Source: Actinomyces sp. HMSC035G02 (GTDB taxonomy: Bacteria > Actinomycetota > Actinomycetes > Actinomycetales > Actinomycetaceae). From it: a DNA stretch of 62,896 nt. The DNA lies in the NCBI GenBank assembly GCA_001838165.1, contig KV835861.1, forward strand, positions 1 to 62,896, written 5' to 3'. Below the pieces are notes generated by a model that saw only the letters and a program-made list of their open reading frames with translations, was not told where the DNA came from and did not search any database. The translations under genes were made by a program, and so were the position numbers. Shown in pieces: positions 39,928-48,560 of the stretch (positions are counted from its first letter, which is position 1; each line of letters begins with the position of its first letter).

Positions 39928-40997
39928 ACACACTCTCGTGGCGCGCACTCCTGTCCGAAGCGTGGAGGGACTGCCTGAGTGGGACGGCCCGCGTCGGGAT
40001 ACTCACTATCCTGGCCACTGCCCTGGTCGGAGGCATCATCTGCGCCGATGCGTTCTCGCTTCGTTCCGTCAGCATTGAGGCAGCCTCTTTTCGTGTCCAT
40101 CTGGGATCGGTGCGCGTCCTCCAAGCGCAAGGCAGCATCGACGGGGCTACCTGCGATGCCCTGTCGCGAATCCCCGGGGTTCGCGCAGGAGCCGTTCGCT
40201 CGGTCGAATCTGGGTTATCCCCGCTCGCCCTTCCGGCCTCGTCGCTGCCCCTGTACGAGGTCACGCCCGGAACCGTCTCTCTCCTGGGGACAACAACAGC
40301 CGATCCGACGGGCATTGTGCTCCCTGAGCAGGTAGCCGAGGACCTCGGCACCACTCAAGGAGCAGTTCTTCCCCTCGGACACGGGCAGGCCGAGGTCGCG
40401 GGCACTTACCCGTGGGATGAGAACGACGGGCGTCGTCCCGGTTACGCCTACGCGGCTCTGGCCCCCGTGCCAGCGATGGGGACCTTCGATGAGTGCTGGT
40501 ACGAATCCTGGCCGCACAGCGACGACGTCGATGCCCTAGTGCGCTCAACCCTCGTTGGAAGCGACGACCAGAACGCCCAGGTCCTGGCTATGAACCCTTC
40601 GCGCGGGACCTCCTTCGACGCGGCGGGGCGACTGCGACAGAGGCCGACCTGGTGGGCGTGGATCGCCGCGAGCGCAATCGGTGCCGCCGTCGGGGCTGCC
40701 GCCACGTGGTGGCGTCGCCTGGAGATCGCCTCGGCTCTGCACGCTGGGCTCCACAGGTCGGATACGACGGTCCTCCAACTGTTCGAGGCCGTGGCGTGGG
40801 TGGGTGGCGCATGCATCCTCACCACCGGCATATGCCTCACGATCCTGAGCGGAGCGGCGCCCGGGGATCGCTCCGATCTCATGCGTCTGGTCGCCACCGA
40901 GGGTGTCTGTGCCGTGTCGTGGACGCTCATCGGTGTCGTAGTCGCCTCCCTGATGATCCGCGAGCGCCAGCTGTTCACGTTCTTTAAGGGCCGATAG
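39924..40997 (+). CDS. ABC transporter permease-like membrane protein
   Basis: 357 residues. One membrane segment near residues 23-43 (VGILTILATALVGGIICADAFS), a large outside domain of about 180 residues, then three segments near the C-terminus (WAWIAASAIGAAVGAAATW, VAWVGGACILTTGICLTIL, VSWTLIGVVVASLMI). This one-plus-three topology is that of MacB/FtsX permeases, but sequence similarity to FtsX is weak. The ATGA overlap with the ATPase shows coupling. No gene for a second permease is present, so it may act as a homodimer. Confidence 0.78.
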   Translation: MNTLSWRALLSEAWRDCLSGTARVGILTILATALVGGIICADAFSLRSVSIEAASFRVHLGSVRVLQAQGSIDGATCDALSRIPGVRAGAVRSVESGLSPLALPASSLPLYEVTPGTVSLLGTTTADPTGIVLPEQVAEDLGTTQGAVLPLGHGQAEVAGTYPWDENDGRRPGYAYAALAPVPAMGTFDECWYESWPHSDDVDALVRSTLVGSDDQNAQVLAMNPSRGTSFDAAGRLRQRPTWWAWIAASAIGAAVGAAATWWRRLEIASALHAGLHRSDTTVLQLFEAVAWVGGACILTTGICLTILSGAAPGDRSDLMRLVATEGVCAVSWTLIGVVVASLMIRERQLFTFFKGR

Positions 40998-41030
40998 GTA
41001 CCGGCGCGTGATCGCGACTACAATTGATGT

Positions 41031-41723
41031 ATGAACATCCTCGTGATTCAAAACGACCCGATCGTTCCGGTGGGTCAGTTGTCCGCCTTCCTCGGCGGTC
41101 ACGAGGTTGTGCGCGCCTGGGAGGACCCGCAGCGCCTCCAGGACCTGGCGGCCGCTCCCCTGCCGGGCGCCCTCATCCTGCTGGGTGGCCGGGCGAACGC
41201 CTACGACGACGAGGCCTGGCCGTGGCTGGAGGCCGAACGCGAGTTGCTGCGCCGCTGCGTGCGCGCCAACATCCGTGTGCTCGGCATCTGCCTGGGCGCC
41301 CAGCTAATCGCCGCGACCTTCGGCGGGCGCGTCAGCGTCGCTGACCCGGCGGGCCCCGAATACGGCGTCATCTCCCTGGCCTGGGGCACGAACGACCAGG
41401 CGGGCGGCGGCGGAGCCGTCCCCCTGCGCATGGCCCTAGCCTCGACCCACACGGTGTTCGCCGACCATGGTGACGCCATCGTGGAACTCCCCCGGGGCGC
41501 GCGCGAGTGGGCGCGCTCGGACAAGTACACGCAGATCTTCTCCTACGGCACCGCCCTGGGCGTCCAATTCCACCCGGAGGTCACGCGCGAGACCGCGACC
41601 GTGTGGGCAGTCAACAACGAGGACGTCGACACCGAGGACATCGTCGCCGGCTACAACGCCCACGAGGGCGAGCTGGCCTCCACATGCAAGACCCTGGCCG
41701 ACTGGGTCTCCGGCGTCTTCTAA
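41031..41723 (+). CDS. Class I glutamine amidotransferase-like protein
   Basis: 230 residues. A free-standing GATase domain: nucleophile Cys87 in LGICLGAQLIAATFGG and the His-x-Glu pair in VQFHPEVT. Most relatives hydrolyse glutamine or cleave gamma-glutamyl bonds; the partner or acceptor is unknown. Start ATG at 41031 is six bases past TACAAT (41019-41024) and has no ribosome site, so it is probably leaderless. It follows the ABC operon by 33 bases but has its own promoter. Confidence 0.9.
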   Translation: MNILVIQNDPIVPVGQLSAFLGGHEVVRAWEDPQRLQDLAAAPLPGALILLGGRANAYDDEAWPWLEAERELLRRCVRANIRVLGICLGAQLIAATFGGRVSVADPAGPEYGVISLAWGTNDQAGGGGAVPLRMALASTHTVFADHGDAIVELPRGAREWARSDKYTQIFSYGTALGVQFHPEVTRETATVWAVNNEDVDTEDIVAGYNAHEGELASTCKTLADWVSGVF

Positions 41724-41734
41724 GGCGCAAACAG

Positions 41735-41816
41735 AATCGCAGTGCGGGCACCCCCACGCGGTACCCACACTGCGATTGACAATCGGGCCTCGTCGCAGCG
41801 AGCGGAGATGAGGCCC
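41735..41816 (+). terminator. Two consecutive hairpins after the amidotransferase gene
   Basis: First stem AATCGCAGTG (41735-41744) with CACTGCGATT (41768-41777). Second stem GGGCCTC (41785-41791) with GAGGCCC (41810-41816). Neither is followed by a long T run. Confidence 0.6.
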
Positions 41817-41832
41817 GGCTCCTATTTTAGAG

Positions 41833-41861
41833 GAAAAAGCCGCAGCTACAAGGCTTTTCCA
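41833..41861 (-). terminator. Hairpin with A/T-rich flanks downstream of manA
   Basis: GGAAAAGCC pairs with GGCTTTTTCC around a 10-base loop (41833-41842 and 41853-41861) with one bulge. On the minus strand it follows manA. Confidence 0.5.
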
Positions 41862-41938
41862 GGAACCAAGACCACCACGTGGGACGACTTGACAACGCGC
41901 CCATTCACGGCCTCGTCACGGCGCGCGACGCACCCCGG

Positions 41939-43156
41939 TCAGGGGGCCGCGACCTGCACAAACGAGCCGGTGCCGTACGCCCACATGCGACGCTCAGCGG
42001 CCGAGACGAACACTGCCTGGCCACGGCTCAGTTCCACGCTGTCCCCGCCCTGCTCCTCGCTCACGTGCAGGGTGACCGACCCGGAGGTCGCGATGACGAT
42101 GCGCGGGCCCTCACCGGGCACGGCGACCTCGTCCACGCGGGACGTGTGTTTGCCGGGCGCGAGCGTCGTCACCGACAGCTCGAACTCCTGGGCGGGTGCC
42201 AGGAAACGGTCCGTTGTCGCCGATGGATGCTCGGGGGCCACCCGCACGGGCGGCAGCGCCGAAAACTCGGTGATTTCCACGAGTTGGGCGGAGTCCACGT
42301 ACTTTCCGGTGAGGCCCGCGCGCACGACGTTGTCGGAGGAGGCCATGACCTCGATGCCCAGGCCCGACTGGTAGGCGTGGATCTGGCGCGGTGGAATGTA
42401 GACGGCCTCGCCTGGGCGCAGGGACACCGGGTTCATGAGGAAGGCGACGATGATGCCCGGGTCGCCCGGGTGCTTCTCCCCCAGGACGCTCACAAGCTCA
42501 TCGGTGCGCGGCGAGGGGGACGTGCCCGACGCGAGGCGGGAGCGGCACGCGGCCACGAACTCTTCGACGCGCTCGGGGGTCGCCGGGGAGTCCTCGTCGA
42601 AGAGCCAGGTGGCCAGGGAACGCAGGCCCCCGCGCACGGTGGACAGCTTGAGGCGGTAACGCAGGCGGTCCGCGAGCTCACCCTCCAGGCCGACGAGGAG
42701 CTGGCGGGCCTTACGCGGCACGCGGAAGCCGACGAGCGCGCTGAACTCGGTCAGCGCGTAGATCATCTCCGGCTTGTGGTTCATGTCCCGGTAGACGCGG
42801 CGCGTATCCGTGCGCTCGATGCCCAGGACCTCCTCGCGCAGGTAGCCCTCGCGCGCGATCTCCTTCGTCGGATGCACCTGCAGGCTCAGGGTCTGCGCCG
42901 GGGCGATGATCTTCGCCAGGTACGGCAGGGTGGGGCCAAACGCGTAGAGCAGTCCGCCGCCGAGGGCTCGCTTGGGGTCCTCGCCGATGTGCTCGGCGAG
43001 GGTCTGCCCGCCCGTCAGCAGCGTCGGTCCATCCGGGTGGGCGCCGAACCACACCTCGGACACCGGGTCGTCCCCGGCGGCGGCCCCCAGGAACTCGGGG
43101 ATCGCGTTCGTGGAGCCCCACGCGTCAGCTTTCGTCCAGCCGATCAGTCTTTCCAT
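41939..43156 (-). CDS. manA: Mannose-6-phosphate isomerase, class I
   Basis: About 405 residues. Interconverts fructose 6-phosphate and mannose 6-phosphate. Zinc ligands are visible in LSLQVHPTKE (Gln, His), NHKPEMIY (Glu) and PPRQIHAY (His). SEVWFGAHPDGP is the N-terminal family mark. I start at 43156 because TAGGAT lies seven bases upstream (+ 43164-43169). A longer frame to 43216 is not supported. A lone GACGAGGCCGTGGC copy lies upstream at 43198. Confidence 0.95.
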   Translation of the reverse strand: MERLIGWTKADAWGSTNAIPEFLGAAAGDDPVSEVWFGAHPDGPTLLTGGQTLAEHIGEDPKRALGGGLLYAFGPTLPYLAKIIAPAQTLSLQVHPTKEIAREGYLREEVLGIERTDTRRVYRDMNHKPEMIYALTEFSALVGFRVPRKARQLLVGLEGELADRLRYRLKLSTVRGGLRSLATWLFDEDSPATPERVEEFVAACRSRLASGTSPSPRTDELVSVLGEKHPGDPGIIVAFLMNPVSLRPGEAVYIPPRQIHAYQSGLGIEVMASSDNVVRAGLTGKYVDSAQLVEITEFSALPPVRVAPEHPSATTDRFLAPAQEFELSVTTLAPGKHTSRVDEVAVPGEGPRIVIATSGSVTLHVSEEQGGDSVELSRGQAVFVSAAERRMWAYGTGSFVQVAAP

Positions 43157-43236
43157 AGGTCGAATCCTATCGGTATCGGGCGCATAAACACGCGAGGGAC
43201 GAGGCCGTGGCCCCATCCCCCGCGCGCTCGCGTCTG

Positions 43237-45000
43237 TCAGGCGCTGGGCTGATCGGTGGTTTCGCGCGCCTCAAGGGCGGCGAGCGCACCTCCGCGTGCG
43301 TGCAGCTCGGCGTAGGTGCCGGTCTCCACGACGCGGCCCGCGTCCATGACGATGATCTGGTCAGCGTCGCGCACGGCGCTGATGCGGTGAGCGATCTCGA
43401 CGATGGTGCGGCCCTTCGCGACGCGCGCGATGCCCTCACGCACGCGCGCCTCGGTGGCCGGATCGACCTGGCTCGTGGCCTCGTCGAAGACGTAGATCGG
43501 GGCGTCTCGCAGGAGCGCGCGGGCAAGGGCCAGGCGCTGACGCTGGCCCCCCGAGAGGCGCTCGCCCATGTCGCCGACAGCGGTATCGAGGCCGTCCTTT
43601 TCCGTGGCCAGCCAGTCGGTGAGGTCCACGGCCTCCAACGCACGCTCCAGGTCCGCCTCGCTCGCGTCGGGCGCGGCGAGCAGCAGGTTGGCGCGCAGCG
43701 TGTCGTTGAACAGGTAGGGGCGCTGGGGCGCGGAGGCGACCGTCGCTCGCAGGTCGCGCAGGGACGCGTCGGCCACGTTCGTTCCGCCGATGGTGACTGT
43801 GCCCGAGGCCGGGTCCCACGTGCGGGTCAGCAGCGAGGCCAGCGTCGACTTTCCCGATCCGGAGGCGCCCACGATGGCGGTGCGCTTTCCGGCGGGGATG
43901 TGGATGCTGACTCCACCCAGGACCGTGGGGGCGGGCGCGGGCGCGTCCTCGTCCGTCGGGTAGGCGAAGGTGACGTCGGTGAACTCGATGTCGCCCGGGG
44001 TCAGCGGCTTGGGGTCGGCCGGATCGGCGACGACGGGCGCGCGGTCGGTGATCGCGAAGACGCGGGCGGCCGACGCGAAGGCCTGATCCAGGTCCGCGGC
44101 GAACTCCTCGACCGCGAGGACCGGGCCGAAGGAGCCCATGGCGATGCCGAGGGCGAGGCCCGCCTGGGGCAGCGTCAGCGTCTCTGCGAGCACGTTCGAG
44201 CCCGCGACCATGGCGACCGTGACGACGCCGAGGGCGACGGCGGCCTGGTTGAGGCCTCGGCGCAGCGCGATCCAGCGGCCCTGGGTGCCCAGCCCCGAGG
44301 AGATGCGCTTTTCGATGGCGCTCATCTCGGCCTCGCGGCGCTCCTGAGCCCCAAAGGCGAGGACCTCACGCACACCCTGCACCGAGTCGGTCACGTGGGC
44401 GGCGATCGCACCGCGGGCCTCGCGCAGCTCACGCGCCGCACGCGCGGTCGAGCCGGAGCCCAGGAAGGGAATGACCGCGCCGACGATCAGCAGGAAGGGA
44501 GCCAGCACGGCGGCCAGCGTCCAAGACACGGCGCTGCCCATCCACACGACCGACAGGATCGGGACGATGATGGCCGTCGTGACGGGGGCGAGCGTGTGGG
44601 CGAAGAAGACCTCGACGCGGTCGATATCCTTCGTCACGCGGTTCATGATGTCGCCCGAATCCAGGCGATCCGTGCCCGCGGGAGCCTGGGGCTCGAGCTG
44701 GTCGTAGAAGTAGTTGCGCAGCATCGCCAGGGAGTGGAAGGCCACGAAGTGACCGGCGAACTGCTCGAGGTAGCGGGCCAGGCCCTTGAGCAGACTCAGG
44801 CCAATCGCACAAACAATGACGAGGGCGATGCTCCAGGCGCTCTTCCCCGACGCCAGGCCGGCAACGGCCCAGCCGCCCAGGGCGAACAGGGCGATGCCGA
44901 TCATCAGGAAGACGATGCGGGCTGCGATGGAGGCCGCGAGGGGCGGCAGGACGCGCCGCGTGATCGACAGGAGTCGAAGAGACAGTTGCCTGCGGGTCAT
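43237..45000 (-). CDS. ABC transporter, fused membrane and ATPase domains (second subunit of a heterodimer)
   Basis: 587 residues. Six-segment type IV exporter membrane domain followed by an ATPase with Walker A GASGSGKSTLAS, signature LSGGQRQRL and Walker B IYVFDEATSQVD. It resembles CydC and the YbtQ/IrtB group. The start ATG at 45000 overlaps the stop of the partner gene (ATGA), so the two make a heterodimer. The DtxR-like box ahead of the pair argues for iron- or heme-related transport rather than CydDC thiol export. The exact substrate is open. Confidence 0.85.
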   Translation of the reverse strand: MTRRQLSLRLLSITRRVLPPLAASIAARIVFLMIGIALFALGGWAVAGLASGKSAWSIALVIVCAIGLSLLKGLARYLEQFAGHFVAFHSLAMLRNYFYDQLEPQAPAGTDRLDSGDIMNRVTKDIDRVEVFFAHTLAPVTTAIIVPILSVVWMGSAVSWTLAAVLAPFLLIVGAVIPFLGSGSTARAARELREARGAIAAHVTDSVQGVREVLAFGAQERREAEMSAIEKRISSGLGTQGRWIALRRGLNQAAVALGVVTVAMVAGSNVLAETLTLPQAGLALGIAMGSFGPVLAVEEFAADLDQAFASAARVFAITDRAPVVADPADPKPLTPGDIEFTDVTFAYPTDEDAPAPAPTVLGGVSIHIPAGKRTAIVGASGSGKSTLASLLTRTWDPASGTVTIGGTNVADASLRDLRATVASAPQRPYLFNDTLRANLLLAAPDASEADLERALEAVDLTDWLATEKDGLDTAVGDMGERLSGGQRQRLALARALLRDAPIYVFDEATSQVDPATEARVREGIARVAKGRTIVEIAHRISAVRDADQIIVMDAGRVVETGTYAELHARGGALAALEARETTDQPSA

Positions 45001-46598
45001 CGGATCGTTCCTTCCTGCAGGGTCGCGACGCGGTCGGCGCCCTTGATGGTGGCGTCTCGGTGGGAGATCGTCAGGGTCGTGCGCCCGGCGCACACAGTCT
45101 CGAGGGACGCGAGGATCTCGCGCTCGGAGGCCAGGTCGACGTGGGCGGTGGGCTCATCCAGGATCATGATCGACGCATTCTTCAGGAAGGCGCGGGCGAT
45201 CGCGATGCGTTGGGCCTCTCCGCCGGACACGGCCAGGCCTCGGGCACCCACGCGGGCGTCAAGGCCACCGGGTAGGGTGTCGACGAACTCCCCCAGGTGG
45301 GCGGCACGCAGGGCCTCGATCAGCTGGTCGTCCGTGGCCGCGGGAGAGGCCAGGAGCAGGTTGTCTCGCAGCGTGCCGGAGAACAGGTAGGTGCTCTGCT
45401 CGACGACGGCGGTCTGGGCTCGCACCCACGACAGGGGCGCGCTGGCCAGGTCGACGCCGTTGAGGCTCACGCGGCCTCGCGTCGGGCGCAGGAAGCCCTG
45501 CAGCAGCGCCGAGATCGTGGACTTGCCGGCGCCCGAGGGGCCTGCGAGCGCGACGTGCTCTCCCTGGGTGAGGGTCAGGTTCGCGCCCTGCAGGACCGGC
45601 GTGTCCTTGGTGTAGGAGAAGGAGACGCCGCTGAGGCGGATCTCGCCGCGCTGGGGCGGGATGGCCGGGGCCTTGACACCCTTGGCGTCCACGACGGGCG
45701 GGGTCTGCTTGATGAACTTCTTGATCTCCTTGTTGGCCGCGATGCCACCCATGCCGATGTAGAAGAACTGGCCGATGCGGTCCAGCGGGTCGAGCATGAT
45801 CGAGGAGAGCAGCACGAGGGAGATTCCCTCGCCGACACTGATCGCGCCCTGCTGGTAGCGAATGAGGGCCAGCGCGATCGCGCCGGTGATCATGCCGAGG
45901 GAGAAGACGGAGTCGATGACGAGGAGGATCAGCTGGTTGCCGGCCAGGTAGCTCATGACCTTCGAGCGGACCTCTTCGGCGGCCTCGGCCAGACGCTTGC
46001 CCATGTCCTTGCCGGCGTTCATGAGGGCCAGGTCGCCCAGGCCCTGGATGGCGTCGAGCTCCTTGGCGGCGAGCTGGCGCGAGGCGTGGCGGTAGCGCGA
46101 GGACACCGGCTTGAAGGCCTTGCGGAAGCCCATGACGCAGATCGGGACCAGCGGGATCGCGATCGCGAGGAATCCACCCGAGGCCGGGTCAATCGTCATG
46201 GCAACGAGAATGACGACGAGGATCGGAGTCGTCAGCGACGCGATCATGGGGGCCAAGAAGATGCCCTTGTAGGCGGCGACGCGCTCGACGCCGTCGGTGG
46301 CGGAGTTGACGACGCGGCCCGCACGCTCGTTGGTGCGCTGCGAGGGACCCAGGGCGAAGACCTGTCGGATCATCGAGTGGCGCAGCGCGGGTTCCATCTG
46401 GTTCATCTGGGCGGCTCCCAGGGCGCTGACCGCCCACGCGCACACACCGGATCCCAGGGCACCCAGCACGCCGATCCACCAGGTCGACCAGGCGCTACGT
46501 CCCGCAATATCATCGATGCCCCAGCCGATCGCCAGGTAGGCGGCGGCCAGGCAGAGAGCCGCTGCCCACGAGCAGACGACCACGATCGCGCGTTTCAT
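44997..46598 (-). CDS. ABC transporter, fused membrane and ATPase domains (first subunit of a heterodimer)
   Basis: 533 residues from the ATG at 46598, with AGGAG five bases upstream. CydD/YbtP-type membrane domain (RAGRVVNSATDGVERVAAYKGIFLAPMIASLTTPI) and ATPase with Walker A GPSGAGKSTIS, signature VSGGEAQRI and Walker B IMILDEPTAHVD. Siderophore importers of the IrtAB/YbtPQ class have exporter architecture like this pair, and an iron box lies 38 bases upstream. cydAB is not in the window, so a CydDC identity is not supported by context. Confidence 0.85.
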   Translation of the reverse strand: MKRAIVVVCSWAAALCLAAAYLAIGWGIDDIAGRSAWSTWWIGVLGALGSGVCAWAVSALGAAQMNQMEPALRHSMIRQVFALGPSQRTNERAGRVVNSATDGVERVAAYKGIFLAPMIASLTTPILVVILVAMTIDPASGGFLAIAIPLVPICVMGFRKAFKPVSSRYRHASRQLAAKELDAIQGLGDLALMNAGKDMGKRLAEAAEEVRSKVMSYLAGNQLILLVIDSVFSLGMITGAIALALIRYQQGAISVGEGISLVLLSSIMLDPLDRIGQFFYIGMGGIAANKEIKKFIKQTPPVVDAKGVKAPAIPPQRGEIRLSGVSFSYTKDTPVLQGANLTLTQGEHVALAGPSGAGKSTISALLQGFLRPTRGRVSLNGVDLASAPLSWVRAQTAVVEQSTYLFSGTLRDNLLLASPAATDDQLIEALRAAHLGEFVDTLPGGLDARVGARGLAVSGGEAQRIAIARAFLKNASIMILDEPTAHVDLASEREILASLETVCAGRTTLTISHRDATIKGADRVATLQEGTIR

Positions 46599-46635
46599 TG
46601 TGCTCCTATCAACATGACACACACGAGTACACAAC

Positions 46636-46654
46636 CAAGGATAGCCTTAGTTAG
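46636..46654 (-). promoter_or_regulatory. DtxR/IdeR-like iron box upstream of the ABC pair
   Basis: The 19-base site CAAGGATAGCCTTAGTTAG matches the DtxR consensus TTAGGTTAGCCTAACCTAA at 12 of 19 positions, including the central TAGCCT. It is 38 bases upstream of the first ABC gene start, placing it over or near its promoter. Confidence 0.5.
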
Positions 46655-46829
46655 GTTCTGACACCAGTGTCACTTTGGACCAATTGTCAGGCCGACGGGG
46701 CACTACACGTCATTGACAGCACCACTGGGACAGAGGCCCCACGGCATTGCCGACAGGGGCGCGGCCACACACGAAAGAGTCGCCGTTTCGACCAACTTCC
46801 GGCCAGCTTTCTCGACCACCCACAATTTC

Positions 46830-46930
46830 GCACGTAATTCCCCTACGACTCCTTCAAAATTTAAATTGACGCCGTTGGAATTGCAACGTTTCTAGATATT
46901 GTTGAATTTTCATATAATCGAATTACGTGC
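46830..46930. repeat. 101-bp inverted-repeat element, copy B
   Basis: Ends GCACGTAATTC (46830-46840) and GAATTACGTGC (46920-46930). The core CGTTGGAATTGC is central. A left hairpin TCAA/TTGA and a right hairpin TGAA-TT-TTCA flank it. Outside the ends the match extends loosely (CACAA on one side, TTGTG on the other). Confidence 0.9.
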
Positions 46931-46982
46931 GACTTGTGCATAGCGGCAGCTCTGCCGGGATTTCGTCCTGACATTGCCCACC

Positions 46983-47020
46983 AGAACGCAATAACCTATC
47001 CAGATCGTCGTTTCCTATCC
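46983..47020. repeat. 19-bp repeat pair, locus 3
   Basis: Two 19-base units each end in CCTATCC (46995-47001 and 47014-47020). The second, AGATCGTCGTTTCCTATCC, matches the last inverted unit of locus 4 (ACATCGTCGTAACCTATCC) at 16 of 19 positions. It lies 52 bases beyond element B. Confidence 0.7.
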
Positions 47021-47160
47021 ATTTGCTGACGCCCGATTGCCCTGAACCCTCCTAGCCGCTGCCACAGTGGTGGTTTTGCACGCCACGAAGCCCTCTGACG
47101 GCGCATCACCAGCATGTCGAACTCTCGTGTCGCGCAATTCCCCCATTGACCACGTAAAGA

Positions 47161-47196
47161 AGCCACGGCCTCGTATCAATCGACGAGGCCGTGGCT
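47161..47196 (-). terminator. ilvE terminator made of inverted GAGGCCGTGGC motifs
   Basis: 14-bp stem AGCCACGGCCTCGT (47161-47174) with ACGAGGCCGTGGCT (47183-47196) and an 8-base loop, 17 bases past the ilvE stop. Confidence 0.8.
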
Positions 47197-47213
47197 CCCT
47201 CAAGCGATCGCGC

Positions 47214-48362
47214 TCAGACCAGGCGGTACGTCCAGCCGTAGGGATCCTCGGCGCGGCCCCACTGGATGTCGGTGAGGTGCTTGTGGATCTCGCGGGTCTT
47301 GTCCCCCACCTCGATCTCCACGTCAAAGTCATCGCCAGCCAGCCGCGTGATCGGGGTGACCACGGCGGCCGTGCCACAGGCGAAGACCTCGGCGACCGCG
47401 CCCGAGCGGATGCCGTCCACAACCTCGGACAGGGCGATCTTCTCCTCGCGCACGTCCACGCCCTGGTCACGCAGCATGCGCAGGATCGCGCTGCGCGTGC
47501 CACCTTCGAGGATGACGCCGGTGAGCTCGGGGGTGCGGATCGTGCCGTCGGCCATGACGACGAACATGTTCATGCCGCCCAGCTCCTCGAGGTACTTGCC
47601 CTCGTAGGTGTCCAGGAAGCAGACCTGGGAGAAGCCCTTGGCCTCGGCCTGGATCTGAGGCAGCAGGGAGGCCGCGTAGTTGCCGCCCGCCTTGGCGCTG
47701 CCGGTGCCGCCGGGGCCGGCGCGGTGGTATTCGCGCTCCACCCAGATGGCCACGCCCGACAGGCCGCCCTTGAAGTAGGGGCCCGACGGCGAGCCGATGA
47801 CGTAGTAGTCGACGACACCAGCGGGGTGGACGCCCACGAACTCCTCGGAGGCGAACATGAAGGGACGCAGGTACAGCGACGAGCCATCGACCTCGGGAAC
47901 CCACTTGACATCAGCGCGCACGTAGTCCACGAGGGAGGCCACGAAGTCCTCGCGGCTCAGCTCGGGCAAGGCCAGGCGACGGGCCGAGTGGTTCAGGCGC
48001 GCGGCGTTGTAGCCGGGGCGGAAGGTCCACACGGAGCCATCCTCGCGCTTGTAGGCCTTGATGCCCTCGAACACGGACTGGCAGTAGTGGAAGACGGAGG
48101 CACCGGGGGTCAGCTCAAGGGGGCCGTAGGGGATGACGCCGCGGTCGTCCCAGCCGCCCTCGCGGGTCCAGCGCATGTGGGCCATGTGGTCCGTGAACTT
48201 CTTGCCGAAGGCCAGGGTCGACATGATCTCGTTGTACTCTTCCGGCGTCGCCGGGTGAGGGTTGTGGGTCAGGGGGAAACGACCGGCCAGCTCGTCGGCG
48301 GCGGGAAGTACCAGGTCGCCGGCAGCCTCAAGTTCCGTGGGGGTGTGCTGCGTCGATGCCAT
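47214..48362 (-). CDS. ilvE: Branched-chain-amino-acid aminotransferase
   Basis: 382 residues, fold-type IV PLP enzyme. Last step of valine, isoleucine and leucine synthesis and first of their breakdown. The Schiff-base lysine is Lys224 in GTGSAKAGGNYAASLLPQ. Other blocks are VFHYCQSVFEGIKAY, FRPGYNAARLNHSARRL and FACGTAAVVTPI. The ATG follows AGGAGACCCC. It is a single gene with its own terminator. Confidence 0.97.
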   Translation of the reverse strand: MASTQHTPTELEAAGDLVLPAADELAGRFPLTHNPHPATPEEYNEIMSTLAFGKKFTDHMAHMRWTREGGWDDRGVIPYGPLELTPGASVFHYCQSVFEGIKAYKREDGSVWTFRPGYNAARLNHSARRLALPELSREDFVASLVDYVRADVKWVPEVDGSSLYLRPFMFASEEFVGVHPAGVVDYYVIGSPSGPYFKGGLSGVAIWVEREYHRAGPGGTGSAKAGGNYAASLLPQIQAEAKGFSQVCFLDTYEGKYLEELGGMNMFVVMADGTIRTPELTGVILEGGTRSAILRMLRDQGVDVREEKIALSEVVDGIRSGAVAEVFACGTAAVVTPITRLAGDDFDVEIEVGDKTREIHKHLTDIQWGRAEDPYGWTYRLV

Positions 48363-48560
48363 GGGGTCTCCTGTCGTGGTCTTTCACAAATATGAAGCCA
48401 GAATATGCCCGCCGTCCGCATTGTGGCCGATTGATTTCGGCATGTGACCCACTCCCCCGCTCCCTGTGGACGTTCTCACCCCGTCGTACCCGGCCCATCG
48501 CAGTCCCGATTCCTGCAACCTGTCACCGCACACACCGACCCGAAAGGATACGATCAACGC

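Larger units (their letters stand above)
46599..47213. other. 615-bp intergenic region with repeat locus 3
   Basis: No supported gene. It contains the iron box (46636), element B (46830-46930), a pair of 19-bp units (46983-47020) and the ilvE terminator (47161). The stretch is visibly AT-richer than the coding DNA on either side. Confidence 0.6.

Noticed and set aside
43237..46598. Naming the ABC pair cydC and cydD
   Set aside because: No cydAB nearby, and an iron box upstream points to another role. Sequence alone does not separate CydDC from siderophore transporters.
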